From positions 1-52,660 of the IMG/VR virus record IMGVR_UViG_3300005537_000007: 52,660 nt of DNA. The stretch is one strand, 5' to 3'. Every line of letters starts with the position of its first letter. Within the stretch, counting starts at the first letter, position 1. The translations under genes and the position numbers were made by a program. Source of the DNA: a virus. Under the pieces are notes generated by a model. It was not told where the DNA came from, did no database searches, and saw only the letters and a program-made list of their open reading frames with translations. Shown here in pieces: positions 1 to 8,753 of this stretch.

Positions 1-100
1 TGGGGCGCCGGGTGTCCCCACGCTGCAGCTTAGCGACTTTCATTGGGGCGAGCGAGTTGACAAACGCCAAATGGGTGGGATGAATGAGTTCAATCTCACC
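1..100. repeat. Terminal 100-bp direct repeat (left copy)
   Basis: These 100 bases are identical to 52561-52660. A phosphoesterase reading frame is continuous when the two ends are joined through them. The exact, round length is more typical of an assembler overlap on a circular or circularly permuted molecule than of a natural direct terminal repeat, but the sequence alone cannot separate the two. Confidence 0.95.
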
Positions 101-886
101 ATAGCACACAAGCGTTTGAAATCCACAGTGGATAGCTGTGTGCGGTTGGCGCGTATCGTCAGCCCGGAAATGGAGTATCCGGGCATCGTCGCGCAGTTGT
201 TGGGGGATATGATCTCCGGCAACATCCACGATGAGTTGCAGGCCACTAATGAGTTGAACACCATGCCCACGGTGTTAGACCTCTATCGTCACCTCGTACC
301 CACGCTGACGACACTGGCGGATGTGTTTGGCCGCGTATTCGTACCTTGCGTAGGCGGTAACCACGGGCGCGATACCAAAAAGACGTGGGCCAAAGATCGC
401 AACCACACATCATTCGATTGGTTGTTGTATCAATTCCTGGCGGAGCATTTCGCCGCGACCGGGGACAGTCGCGTTGTGTTCTACATCCCGGACGGCGCTG
501 ATGGCGTCTATCGCGCGTACAACACGCGGTACCTGATCACCCACGGCGACCAGTTCCGGGCGGGCGATTCGATCATCGGCCCCGTTGGCCCTTTGATGCG
601 CGGCGAGCAGAAGAAGTCCGCAGCATATTCGGCCGTCAACGAGCCGTATGACATAATGTGTTTCGGCCACTGGCACACCCGATATCTATGGGCTCGTGGA
701 CGTGGCAACGGCACATTGAAGGGGTATGACGAATACGCGAAGCAGAACAACTTCCGGCCCGAACCGCCCAGCCAGAATTTTTGGATCACTCACCCAGACC
801 ATGGCATTACGTTCGATGCGCCGCTATACTGTGACCGCTCGGTCAGACGAGCCAAGGCACCGTGGGCATCTGTAACATCGAGGTGA
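2..886 (+). CDS. Calcineurin-like metallophosphoesterase, C-terminal part (gene crosses the contig join)
   Basis: This is the main part of a 360-residue protein whose start codon lies at 52364. Metal-binding motifs of the calcineurin-like phosphoesterase fold are visible in order: LSDFHWGE (D-x-H), LLGDMISG (GD), GNHGRD (GNH), ITHGDQF (H) and FGHWHTRY (GHxH). All the ligands of a two-metal centre are present, so it should be active on a phosphodiester or phosphomonoester; the substrate is unknown. In-frame ATGs inside this part (71 and 80) are not the true start because DxH lies upstream of them. It follows a short gene with a similar N-terminus (52072-52371) and precedes a small membrane protein. 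Confidence 0.85.
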   Translation, partial: GAPGVPTLQLSDFHWGERVDKRQMGGMNEFNLTIAHKRLKSTVDSCVRLARIVSPEMEYPGIVAQLLGDMISGNIHDELQATNELNTMPTVLDLYRHLVPTLTTLADVFGRVFVPCVGGNHGRDTKKTWAKDRNHTSFDWLLYQFLAEHFAATGDSRVVFYIPDGADGVYRAYNTRYLITHGDQFRAGDSIIGPVGPLMRGEQKKSAAYSAVNEPYDIMCFGHWHTRYLWARGRGNGTLKGYDEYAKQNNFRPEPPSQNFWITHPDHGITFDAPLYCDRSVRRAKAPWASVTSR

Positions 887-890
887 GCGA

Positions 891-1124
891 ATGGCGACAG
901 GACGACAGACTTGGTGGGGCTCTATCGTAGAGGCTAAAACCAACATAGTGATAGGATTCACAATCAACTATGTTGCCAATCTGATCGTGCTGCCGCTGTT
1001 CGGTATTCGCGGGTTGACGCCCGCTAACAATTTCGCCATCGGCGTGGTGTTCACGGGAATTTCCATCGCGCGGCAGTTGGTCATCCGGCGATGGTTCAAC
1101 GCAAGAAAATGGGGCCACAAATGA
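891..1124 (+). CDS. Small two-segment membrane protein (DUF7220-like)
   Basis: A 77-residue protein with two hydrophobic stretches (about residues 18-36 and 47-62), an N-terminal amphipathic segment (SIVEAKTNIVIGF) and a basic C-terminus. The pattern matches small phage membrane proteins annotated DUF7220, whose role is unknown. It starts four bases after the phosphoesterase stop and its own stop overlaps the next start, so it is cotranscribed with nucleotide-metabolism-type genes. Confidence 0.7.
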   Translation: MATGRQTWWGSIVEAKTNIVIGFTINYVANLIVLPLFGIRGLTPANNFAIGVVFTGISIARQLVIRRWFNARKWGHK

Positions 1125-1609
1125 CAAACATGACTCTTCCAACCGATTCCGAGGAACGTAAGAATGTGCCCGTGTGGCGCGGTTGCGTCAGGTACTTCGC
1201 CGCCGCGCTCGCTGGAGTGGCGCGTATTTCTAAGATCGGGAACGACAAACACAACCCCGGTGAGGAATTGCACCACGCGCGCGGCAAATCCCAGGACCAT
1301 GCCGATTGTGTGATGCGGCATTTGATGGACCTGGACGACCTTGTTACGGCGTGTGACCGCGGGGACACTCCGCTGGGGGCATTTCCTGTTCGGCAAATTC
1401 TCGATGAAGCCGACCAAATGGCGTGGCGCGCGTTGGCACTCTCGCAGGAAATCCACGAGCGGTTTGGGAGCGCGCCACTCGCACCGGGCGCGCGGATGCC
1501 GGCTGAGCCGATCGCCACACCGCCGCGGGGCGCGCATAGTGTGCCGTTGCAAGTGTACGATTATTTCGCGTCAGGAACCGTAGACGCAGGTACACAGGAT
1601 ATCGTCTAA
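1121..1609 (+). CDS. dATP/dGTP diphosphohydrolase-like protein (DUF5664, MazZ-related)
   Basis: The N-terminal half (PVWRGCVRYF, then ISKIGNDKHNPGEELHHARGK and CVMRHLMD) matches the DUF5664 pattern, an all-alpha MazG-related fold found in many phages. It includes MazZ, which removes dATP/dGTP in 2-aminoadenine phages. Family members are expected to hydrolyse dNTPs to dNMP plus pyrophosphate. The ATG at 1121 overlaps the preceding stop; an upstream in-frame ATG at 1091 is possible. The C-terminal 40 residues are Pro/Gly/Ala-rich. No purZ-like gene is present, so a house-cleaning role is as likely as base modification. Confidence 0.7.
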   Translation: MTNMTLPTDSEERKNVPVWRGCVRYFAAALAGVARISKIGNDKHNPGEELHHARGKSQDHADCVMRHLMDLDDLVTACDRGDTPLGAFPVRQILDEADQMAWRALALSQEIHERFGSAPLAPGARMPAEPIATPPRGAHSVPLQVYDYFASGTVDAGTQDIV

Positions 1610-1618
1610 TTTGCCATA

Positions 1619-3280
1619 ATGCAGCGTACCCCGTACTATCGGGGTATGCGCATACTAGCCAAACTCCGTTCGCTGTTCCGGCGCGCGCCGGCCTCTGCTG
1701 GCGATTCTGAGCCGGTGGCCCCCGATGGCTCAATCCAATGGGGCCGCATAAAAACGCTGCTGGCCGAAGCCGAGCGGCCACCGCGCGAAGAGGAGGCCCC
1801 CCGCTCGTCCTATAAGCTCCCCGCCGTGTTGCCTGGGGTGCGCCCGGAGACACTGCCCGCGCGCTCGCAAGTCGTCCTGGCGATGGACAGCGGCTATGAG
1901 GAACCGCTTGCGCAGGACAACGCGCCTCCGGCCGCGTGGGGCTTTACCGGCAACGGCGCGCTCGGGCCGGGGTTAGCGTTCCTTGGATTCCCGTACCTCG
2001 CCGAGCTGGCGCAGATTACCGAATACCGCACGCCCGCGGAAGCACTTTCCACGGAGATGACACGCGCGTGGGTGAAGTTGGTATCCAAGGATAAAAAGAA
2101 AGATCTCGGCGAGAAAATCAAAGACATCACTGACCGGCTCGAATCGCTTAAGGTGCGCGATCTGTTCCGCGAAGCGGCGTTGAAAACCGAACAGTTTGGA
2201 CGCGCGCACATCTACGTGTCGGTGAAAGGGCAGGACGACGATCGCACGCGGCAGGTGCCGTTAAAAAAGATCGAGAAGGGGTCGCTTGTTGGCTTTTCCT
2301 GCATTGAGCCCTACTGGCTCACCCCCTATTCGTGGAATTCCACGCACCCCGAGCGGCCTGACTTCTACAAACCGCAATCGTGGTTTGTGCTGGGGCGGAA
2401 AACGCACAGCTCGCGTCTGTTGACGTTCATATTCCGCGAAGTACCCGATCTCCTGAAACCCGCGTACGACTTCTCAGGTATCAGCATCACCCAATTGATG
2501 ATGCCCTACGTAAACCGTTGGCTGCGTACCGCTAAGAACGTCAATGACCTGATCAACATCTTCTCGATTGTTACATTGGCGACAGACATGCAGCAGATGT
2601 TGCAAGCCGGCGCGAATGATCCTTCGGGCCTGCCGGCGCGCATGCAGGCATTTACACACACGCGCGACAACCGTGGCGCGATGGTGATCAACAAAGACAC
2701 GGAAGAGTTGAGCACGCAAAACGTGCCGCTCGGCTCGTTGGATAAGCTTCAGGCTCAGGCCCAGGAGCACATGGCCACGCCGTCGCGCATGCCATTGATT
2801 GAGTTTTTCGGCATCACCCCCACGGGGTTGAATTCGTCCTCTGAAGGTGAGTTCCAGGCCCGCAACAAGTACGTGAAGGGAATGATCGAGTTGGGTTTCG
2901 CCGCCCATTTCCGCCGCGTGCATGAGTTGGTGCAAATGGATCTCTACGGCGAGATCGACCCGGATATCACCGAAGAGTGGCAGAATCTGTACGAACCCAC
3001 ACCGAAGGAAGAGTCAGAGTTGCGCAAGGCGGACGCGGATCGTGACGCGGTGTATCTCGACAACAGTGTGATCGCTGCGGATGAGGTGCGGGATAAGCTG
3101 AAGAATGACCCCAAGAGCGGGTATGACAATTTGCAGGGCGATGCACCTGAGCCACCTGAGATGACTGAGTTTGGGCTGGGCGAAGCGAGCGCCACCAACG
3201 CGCACAATCGCAGTGAAGAGTCGGCCGAAGCGGCCCACGCGCGCCAGATGGAGGTGCAGACCTCCGAGGAGAAAGAGTAA
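1619..3280 (+). CDS. Portal protein (DUF1073 family)
   Basis: A protein of up to 553 residues forming the dodecameric ring through which DNA enters the head. The segment from about residue 95 (AMDSGYEEPLAQDNA, GFPYLAELAQITEYR, then the EYRTPAE region) to 400 (ATPSRMPLIEFFGITPTGLNSSSEGE) is typical of DUF1073 portals. The C-terminus is charged. The start is uncertain: ATG 1619 or ATG 1646 (MRILAKLRSLFRR), neither with a strong ribosome site. Its stop overlaps the start of the protease gene (TAATG), the usual portal-protease order. Confidence 0.88.
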   Translation: MQRTPYYRGMRILAKLRSLFRRAPASAGDSEPVAPDGSIQWGRIKTLLAEAERPPREEEAPRSSYKLPAVLPGVRPETLPARSQVVLAMDSGYEEPLAQDNAPPAAWGFTGNGALGPGLAFLGFPYLAELAQITEYRTPAEALSTEMTRAWVKLVSKDKKKDLGEKIKDITDRLESLKVRDLFREAALKTEQFGRAHIYVSVKGQDDDRTRQVPLKKIEKGSLVGFSCIEPYWLTPYSWNSTHPERPDFYKPQSWFVLGRKTHSSRLLTFIFREVPDLLKPAYDFSGISITQLMMPYVNRWLRTAKNVNDLINIFSIVTLATDMQQMLQAGANDPSGLPARMQAFTHTRDNRGAMVINKDTEELSTQNVPLGSLDKLQAQAQEHMATPSRMPLIEFFGITPTGLNSSSEGEFQARNKYVKGMIELGFAAHFRRVHELVQMDLYGEIDPDITEEWQNLYEPTPKEESELRKADADRDAVYLDNSVIAADEVRDKLKNDPKSGYDNLQGDAPEPPEMTEFGLGEASATNAHNRSEESAEAAHARQMEVQTSEEKE

Positions 3281-4137
3281 TGCCGCTCCAAACTGGCAAA
3301 TCAAAGGAAGCGTTCAGCCATAACGTTGAGGTTGAAGTCGCGGCTGGCAAACCTCAAAAGCAAGCCGCGGCGATCGCGTACAGCAAGGAACGTGAGGCGA
3401 AGGACGCGGAGCCTGAGGTTGAGTTAGAGGAAGCTATTGAAGCAGGGAAAAAGGAAGCTGAGCATCAGCTCAAGGCGCTCGCCGGCATGGATGTTGAGTG
3501 TGCCGATGCACACGCGCAGGATGCCGCGGACCCCGCGCAAGCTGCGACGAGTCCGCGTCTTGCATTCGACCGCGGCGGCACGATGCGCACGAAGGACGTA
3601 GACGGGCGTCTCCACGTGAAGGATTGCCGGATTTCGAAGGCGAACATCTGCCCGTATCTGGGCCACGAAATACCGGACGCGGAAAAGCTCGGGCTCGAGC
3701 CGGATCGCGTGTATTACCTCTACCGCGACGCTGCCGCGCTCGCCGCCGCCGCACCCACGGCGGAACGCGTACCGCTGATGATGCGCCACGTTGCGAGTAC
3801 TGCTGCGAGCCCGCAGAAGGAAACGATCATCGGATGCGTGTCCAACGTACGTTGGATGCCGCCGTATCTTGTTGCGGATCTCACCGTGTGGGATCAAGCC
3901 GGCATCGAAGCGATCGAGTCAGAGCGTCAGCAAGAGCTGTCGCCAGGGTACCGTTACACCCCAGTGATGCAGTCGGGCGCCATTGAAGGCGAGCGATACG
4001 ACGGGCGCATGGCGGCGCCGATCATCTTTAACCACGTGGCCATCGTGGATACCGGGCGCACCGGGCCAGATGTCATGGTGAACGACTCACTCGCCGCTGT
4101 AGCACAAACTGACGGTACGGTCAATACCGAAATTTGA
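3280..4137 (+). CDS. Prohead protease-like protein (DUF2213)
   Basis: Residues 1-40 carry the short phage motif PLQTGKSKEAFSHN...AGKPQKQAAAIAYS, often found on small phage proteins. Residues about 90-275 match DUF2213, with candidate protease elements LMMRHV (His), ELSPGYRY (Ser) and NHVAIVDTGR. It probably processes scaffold and capsid during maturation. The acidic coiled scaffold-like segment that normally follows in one polypeptide is here a separate gene (4206-4934). Confidence 0.8.
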   Translation: MPLQTGKSKEAFSHNVEVEVAAGKPQKQAAAIAYSKEREAKDAEPEVELEEAIEAGKKEAEHQLKALAGMDVECADAHAQDAADPAQAATSPRLAFDRGGTMRTKDVDGRLHVKDCRISKANICPYLGHEIPDAEKLGLEPDRVYYLYRDAAALAAAAPTAERVPLMMRHVASTAASPQKETIIGCVSNVRWMPPYLVADLTVWDQAGIEAIESERQQELSPGYRYTPVMQSGAIEGERYDGRMAAPIIFNHVAIVDTGRTGPDVMVNDSLAAVAQTDGTVNTEI

Positions 4138-4205
4138 CATATCCTAAGTCCGCGTGGAATACTCACGACTGTGCGTTATGTAAACCTCTATAGGAATTCC
4201 ACGCC

Positions 4206-4934
4206 GTGAAGCTTGCCAAAGTGATCGCGATTGCCGCGCCGTTCCTGGCTGCGGACAAAAAGCCCGAAGATCTTCAGGCCGCCATCCTGGCCGCCGACAA
4301 GCGAGCGAAGGATTCCCCCGAAGAGCGCGATCAGCCCAAGGCACAGGACGCCGACATGGACGAGCGCGAGCGCGCATGCGATGAGCGCGAGGAAGCGATG
4401 GACGCGGCCGAGGAAAAGGCCGACGAGGGCAAGTCCGACAAGGAAGCGAAGGATCGTAAGTCGGCCCGTGACGCCCGCAAGGGTGCGCGCGATTCGCGCA
4501 AGGGCGCCCGCGACGCACGGAGCGCCAAGGATCGTGATGACGATCCGGAGCACACCAACGACGAGAATTACCTGGAGGGGTCGGACCCTTCCACCCCTGG
4601 CGGCAATCGCGCGGGCGGCAAGACTGCGGTTGATTCGGCTGAGGTGGATCGGCGTATCTCGGCGGCTGTTGCCGCGCGCGATGCACTCCACACGGCGCGC
4701 GCTGAAGTCGAGTCGATCCTGGGCAAAACCACGTTCGATAGTGCGGGTGCTACGTACGAAGCGGCGCTTAAGCAGCTCGGTGTTGATACCGCCGGCATCG
4801 ACAAGAGCGCATTCCCCGTGATGCTGAAACTGGCGAAGGACCGCGCGGCGGCTGCGACGCCCTCCAGCGCCATGGACGGCGCCAGCGTATCGGAACTGTC
4901 CAAAGTCATCCCCGGCTACGGCCGGCTGCGTTAA
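4206..4934 (+). CDS. Scaffold-like coiled-coil protein (split DUF2213 C-terminal type)
   Basis: A 242-residue, highly charged protein: a long Asp/Glu/Lys/Arg/Ala-rich helix (about 25-115), a Gly/Pro linker, then a helical C-terminal domain (ILGKTTFDSAGATYEAAL...). Such sequences form the C-terminal scaffold part of longer DUF2213 proteins. The start is GTG, with AGGA ten bases upstream. It is separated from the protease by 68 bp and lies in another frame, so protease and scaffold are made as separate chains. Confidence 0.7.
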   Translation: MKLAKVIAIAAPFLAADKKPEDLQAAILAADKRAKDSPEERDQPKAQDADMDERERACDEREEAMDAAEEKADEGKSDKEAKDRKSARDARKGARDSRKGARDARSAKDRDDDPEHTNDENYLEGSDPSTPGGNRAGGKTAVDSAEVDRRISAAVAARDALHTARAEVESILGKTTFDSAGATYEAALKQLGVDTAGIDKSAFPVMLKLAKDRAAAATPSSAMDGASVSELSKVIPGYGRLR

Positions 4935-4961
4935 TCGGCCGGCGCCACAGGAAAACCACAC

Positions 4962-6122
4962 ATGTCGTTCCAGAAGCAAGTCAACAACACCCAGGCCCCG
5001 GCGGTTCAGGGCGATTTCGCCAGCACCAACCCGTTTTCAAACGTGTTGGCGGGTCCGGGTGAGCTGGTTGCGCCGGCTACCGGCCTGATCGTCGGAAACT
5101 TCGCGTGGGTCGGCCCGCAGGGGCAGGTGTCGCAGTCGTTTGTCGCCGGCTACCAGATTGGTTTCCTGGGCCGCAACGAACAGGCACTCATCACTCAATT
5201 CCTGGGCGAACAGACGCTTGTTGTGCCGCCCGGCTTCCCGGTTGTCCTGTTCAATGAGGGTGATTTCTGGGCCAAGTTCGCGGCTGGCGCGACGGTGGGC
5301 CAGAACGTGTACGCCGATCCGAACGACGGCGCGCCGCTGTCGGGCGCCTCGGCCCCCACGCTGGGCACTGGCACCGCAACCGCTGGCTTCAGCGGCACCG
5401 CGACGCTGAACAGCACCACCACGTTGAACGTGACGGCTGCGACGCACGGCGTCATCAGTGTGGGCGACGTGGTCGCGGATTCGACCACGGGTGCCAACAT
5501 CCCGACCGGAACCACCATCGTTGCGCAGCTCACCGGTATCGCCGGGGGTGTGGGCACCTACCAGATGTCGGCCGCCGCCACCGCCAGCGCGGTCGGCGAC
5601 ACCGTCACCACCACGTCGAATTTCGCGCTCGTGACTGCGGTTGCAAACGGTTCGTTCAACCAGGGGGATGTGTTCACCGGCACGAACGTTGCGGCCGGTA
5701 CCTCGATCGTCGGGCAGGCCACGCCGTTCTCGGGCGTCGCCACCCTCGCCTCGAGCACGGCCCTCGTGGTGACCTCGGTCGCTCCCGGAACCGATCTGTT
5801 GCGCAAGGGCGCGACTGTGGTTGGCTTGGGCATCCCGGCGAACACCACGATCAGCACTCAGGTCAGCGGCACTCCTGGCGGCGTGGGCACCTATACGCTG
5901 TCTGCGGCGGCCACGATCACCCAGGCCGGTGTCCCTGTCACCACGGCGGACAGCGCTGGTGGTACCGGGCTGTACACCATCAGCCCGGAGCCCCAGATTT
6001 TCGGCGCTGCCGCCGCTCCGATCACCATCACCGTGGCCGGCACGGCTCAGGCCACCCCGTTCAAGGTTCGCGGTGTTTACAGCCCGCTGGCCAACGAACT
6101 GGGCAAGATCAGCTCCCGCTAA
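4962..6122 (+). CDS. Capsid cement/decoration protein with two beta-repeat modules
   Basis: 386 residues. Residues 1-130 and the C-terminal 40 resemble phage structural cement proteins (Gp24-like), including GFPVVLFNEGDFWAKF and VGQNVYADPNDG. Between them lie two tandem modules of about 75 residues (about 143-217 and 256-329), each with FSG-ATL-S-T and GGVGTY-SAAAT motifs like surface beta-repeats of phage decoration and fibre proteins. These probably project from the capsid. A good ribosome site (caggaaa) precedes the ATG. A relative without the repeats lies on the other side of the capsid gene (7196-7768). Confidence 0.72.
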   Translation: MSFQKQVNNTQAPAVQGDFASTNPFSNVLAGPGELVAPATGLIVGNFAWVGPQGQVSQSFVAGYQIGFLGRNEQALITQFLGEQTLVVPPGFPVVLFNEGDFWAKFAAGATVGQNVYADPNDGAPLSGASAPTLGTGTATAGFSGTATLNSTTTLNVTAATHGVISVGDVVADSTTGANIPTGTTIVAQLTGIAGGVGTYQMSAAATASAVGDTVTTTSNFALVTAVANGSFNQGDVFTGTNVAAGTSIVGQATPFSGVATLASSTALVVTSVAPGTDLLRKGATVVGLGIPANTTISTQVSGTPGGVGTYTLSAAATITQAGVPVTTADSAGGTGLYTISPEPQIFGAAAAPITITVAGTAQATPFKVRGVYSPLANELGKISSR

Positions 6123-6156
6123 TCTGCGCCACCCATCACGAGACTGAGAAACCACA

Positions 6157-7194
6157 ATGTTGCGACTTGCACTTGACTCCGCGGACCTTGGCCGGCGCTA
6201 TGGCATTCATTTCATGCAGTCTCACGGACGTGAGTTGCAGGGACTTATGCTCATGGACCCGACCGAGCGGGCCTATGACGCGCAGCCCGCGCTGGTGACT
6301 CAGGCGAACGCGGGTATCCCGTCGCTGTTCACGACATACGTGGATCCGAAGATTATTGAAATCCTGGTGCGCCCCACAAAGGCCGCCGAACTGTACGGTG
6401 AGACCAAGAAAGGTACTTGGGTCACCGATACCGCAATGTTCCTTGTGGCGGAGCGCACCGGTGAAGTCGTCAGCTACGGCGATTTCAGCCAGGACGGAAT
6501 GTCCAACGCGAACGTGGTCTTCCCGCAGCGCCAGTCGTACCACTATCAGACCAACACTCGTTGGGGCGAGCGCGAGCTTGCGCGCGCGGCGGAAGCGAAG
6601 ATCGATTGGGCGAATCAGGTGAATCTCGGCTCGGTCCTGGCGCTGAACAAGTACCAGAATCAGGCGTATTTGTTCGGTATCGCCGGCTTGCAGAACTACG
6701 GCGGCACGAACGATCCGTCGCTGCCGGCCCCCATCGCCCCGACCTCCAGCTGGTTCGGCGCCGATGCGGATGTGATCTACGCGGACGTGCTGCGCCTCGT
6801 GCAGCAGATGATTGCGCAGGGCAACGGCCTTGTGGACGCCGAAACCGCGTATACCATGGGCATCAGCCCCGGCAACGTGACGAACTTCAACAACACGAAC
6901 CAGTTCAACGTCAACGTTTACGACCAGATCAAGAAGAATTTCCCCAACCTGAAGATCGTCACCATCCCAGAGTTTGCTCTGAATGGCGGCGGCGGCGCGG
7001 GCGGTACCGAGCTGGTGCAACTCATTGCCGACAACGTCGAAGGGCAGCGCACGTGCGAGGCAGCCTTCACCGAGAAGATGCGCGCGCACGCGATGGTGGT
7101 GAAGACCTCCTCGTGGGAGCAGAAGAAGAGCCAGGGCACTTGGGGCGTGATCTTCTACCGCCCGGTGTTCGTGGCTCAGATGTACGGAGCGTAA
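6157..7194 (+). CDS. Major capsid protein (DUF2184, HK97 fold)
   Basis: A 345-residue protein matching DUF2184 capsid proteins: GIPSLFTTYVDPKIIEIL, the TWVTDTAMF loop, QSYHYQTNTRWGERELARA (spine helix region), a YLFGIAGLQNYGG segment and the C-terminal WGVIFYRPVFVAQMYG strand. The N-terminus has no long scaffold arm, consistent with a separate scaffold protein. It sits between two cement-type genes. Confidence 0.9.
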   Translation: MLRLALDSADLGRRYGIHFMQSHGRELQGLMLMDPTERAYDAQPALVTQANAGIPSLFTTYVDPKIIEILVRPTKAAELYGETKKGTWVTDTAMFLVAERTGEVVSYGDFSQDGMSNANVVFPQRQSYHYQTNTRWGERELARAAEAKIDWANQVNLGSVLALNKYQNQAYLFGIAGLQNYGGTNDPSLPAPIAPTSSWFGADADVIYADVLRLVQQMIAQGNGLVDAETAYTMGISPGNVTNFNNTNQFNVNVYDQIKKNFPNLKIVTIPEFALNGGGGAGGTELVQLIADNVEGQRTCEAAFTEKMRAHAMVVKTSSWEQKKSQGTWGVIFYRPVFVAQMYGA

Positions 7195-7195
7195 T

Positions 7196-7768
7196 GTGCT
7201 CAGCACCCGCTACGGCGGGGGCGCCCTGTACGAGGGAGCCTTCGCTTCGCGGGTGCTCGGTCGTAACCTCGAAGTACTCGCGCCGTTTTCTTCCGCGCTT
7301 GCTGGCCCCACGGCGTGGCGCGCCGGGTCGGGTGGTCTGTTGCAGGGTCGTTTCGGTTGGGGCAACCCTGACACCGGGCTTGTCTTAAACGCCCCCTCCA
7401 CGCCAGCGGATACGCTCGGCGTGGTCATTCCCTTGCAGTCAGTCAACGGCGCCAACGGTGGTGTCATAGGCGGCTCCTCGTCCCTTGGCGGCCCCCAGGC
7501 GCAATGGACGTGGCAGACATGGGACACCATTGCCCGCGCTTGGCGCCTGCGCGCGGGAATCGTCGCCACCCTCATGACGGGGGGCAATTTCTGGTTGCGC
7601 TTTCCGAGCGGGGCGAGTTATGGTAACTCCGTTTATGCTTCACTGACGGACGGTTCAGCAATTTCCGGCGCATCGGCCGGAGCTGTGCAAACCCCTTGGT
7701 TTGTGTGCAGCGAATGCGGCCCCGGTTGTTTGGCAATAGTCAGCACTACAGCATTTTTCGGAGGATAA
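7196..7768 (+). CDS. Second cement-like structural protein
   Basis: 190 residues, with a GTG start one base after the capsid stop. The segment TGGNFWLRFPSGASYGNSVYASLTDGSAISGASA parallels NEGDFWAKFAAGATVGQNVYADPNDGAPLSGASA of the cement protein at 4962-6122, so the two share a fold but not the repeat modules. It is likely a virion surface or vertex protein. The C-terminal region has four cysteines or nearby pairs (VCSECGPGC). Confidence 0.6.
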   Translation: MLSTRYGGGALYEGAFASRVLGRNLEVLAPFSSALAGPTAWRAGSGGLLQGRFGWGNPDTGLVLNAPSTPADTLGVVIPLQSVNGANGGVIGGSSSLGGPQAQWTWQTWDTIARAWRLRAGIVATLMTGGNFWLRFPSGASYGNSVYASLTDGSAISGASAGAVQTPWFVCSECGPGCLAIVSTTAFFGG

Positions 7769-7769
7769 C

Positions 7770-8231
7770 ATGGCGAATGAAGAAACAGTTACGGTAGGTT
7801 GCCGCCTGCCACTCGGGTTGGTATTGGAAGTTGGTCTGCAGCGGACCATCAAGAGCGGCCCGCAAAATCGGCCCGTTGCTCAGGTTAAGCGGACGGAAAA
7901 ATACCGGACGTTTCAGCTGCGCGGTACTCGCGCGCACACCACCGAAATGCGCCGGCAAGGTATCGCCGTACCTTCCACGCTGAACCCTCAGCCGTTCATC
8001 AATAAGGACGTGCCCAAAGTCGTGTGGGATCAATGGAAGGCTGAAAACGCTGACTCCAACATTCTCAAGCGCGGCGAGATTTTCGAGGTCAAAGGCGGGG
8101 GCGAAGATAACGCCAAGGCTGCGGCGTTGGACGCGCTTGCGAAATCCCCCACGCCACTCACCCCACTGGACCGATCTAAAGTCGTCACCGTGGGCTCAGA
8201 CAAAGTCGAAACCGCCAAGTTCGATGACTGA
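7770..8231 (+). CDS. Conserved phage structural protein, function unknown
   Basis: 153 residues, with a strong ribosome site (cggagg) before the ATG. Predicted beta-rich N-terminus, a QPFINKDVPKVVWDQWKAEN segment and a flexible Ala/Pro C-terminus. Its position between capsid and neck genes suggests a head-completion or decoration role. I do not recognise the family firmly. Confidence 0.6.
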   Translation: MANEETVTVGCRLPLGLVLEVGLQRTIKSGPQNRPVAQVKRTEKYRTFQLRGTRAHTTEMRRQGIAVPSTLNPQPFINKDVPKVVWDQWKAENADSNILKRGEIFEVKGGGEDNAKAAALDALAKSPTPLTPLDRSKVVTVGSDKVETAKFDD

Positions 8232-8242
8232 AGGCTAACATC

Positions 8243-8752
8243 GTGCCTGTAACTCCGTGCCCCACGCCATGCCCTCCGGTTGTAACGGGAATTGTGCAAT
8301 TCTCGGCGCCGGAGTTTGTAGCATTGTGGCCGGAATTCACAGGGTTGGCGAATGGCGTAATGCAAAACGCATTCAATATCGCCACGTTGTTGCTAAACAA
8401 TTCGTGCGGGTCGGTTGTGCGCGATGCGAATTTGCGCATGGCGCTTCTCTACATGCTGACCGCGCACGTTTGTTTCCTCAACGCAGGAACAAACGACGGA
8501 GCGGGCAATATCACGCCCGCTCCGGGCATCGTAGGTCGAATTGATAGCGCCTCCGAGGGCTCGGTCAGTGTCACCGCACAGTATGCCTCCACGGTGGGGC
8601 AGAGCATGGCGTTTTTCATACAGACCAAGTACGGTGCGCAATTCTGGCAAGCCACCGTGCAGTATCGGTCAATGAGGTACTTCGGGCCGCCGCAGTTCGG
8701 CCCGAACGGCCCTGGTTATCCTTGGCCCGGTGCCGGGCTTGGGATCGACTGA
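8243..8752 (+). CDS. Head-tail connector / DUF4054 protein
   Basis: 169 residues, GTG start with gaagg upstream. The helical core FSAPEFVALWPEF...NAFNIATLLLNNS...ALLYMLTAHVCFLN is the DUF4054 signature, an adaptor of the gp6/gp15 type that docks on the portal. The C-terminus is Pro/Gly-rich. Confidence 0.75.
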   Translation: MPVTPCPTPCPPVVTGIVQFSAPEFVALWPEFTGLANGVMQNAFNIATLLLNNSCGSVVRDANLRMALLYMLTAHVCFLNAGTNDGAGNITPAPGIVGRIDSASEGSVSVTAQYASTVGQSMAFFIQTKYGAQFWQATVQYRSMRYFGPPQFGPNGPGYPWPGAGLGID

Positions 8753-8753
8753 C

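Noticed and set aside
1096-1853. Long leftward frames opposite the DUF5664 and portal genes
   Set aside because: They are antisense shadows caused by GC-rich codon bias; no ribosome sites and no domain-like sequence.
5037-6155. 372-residue leftward frame opposite the cement protein
   Set aside because: Arg/Gly-rich shadow of the repeat-coding strand; the sense gene has clear homology and a strong ribosome site.
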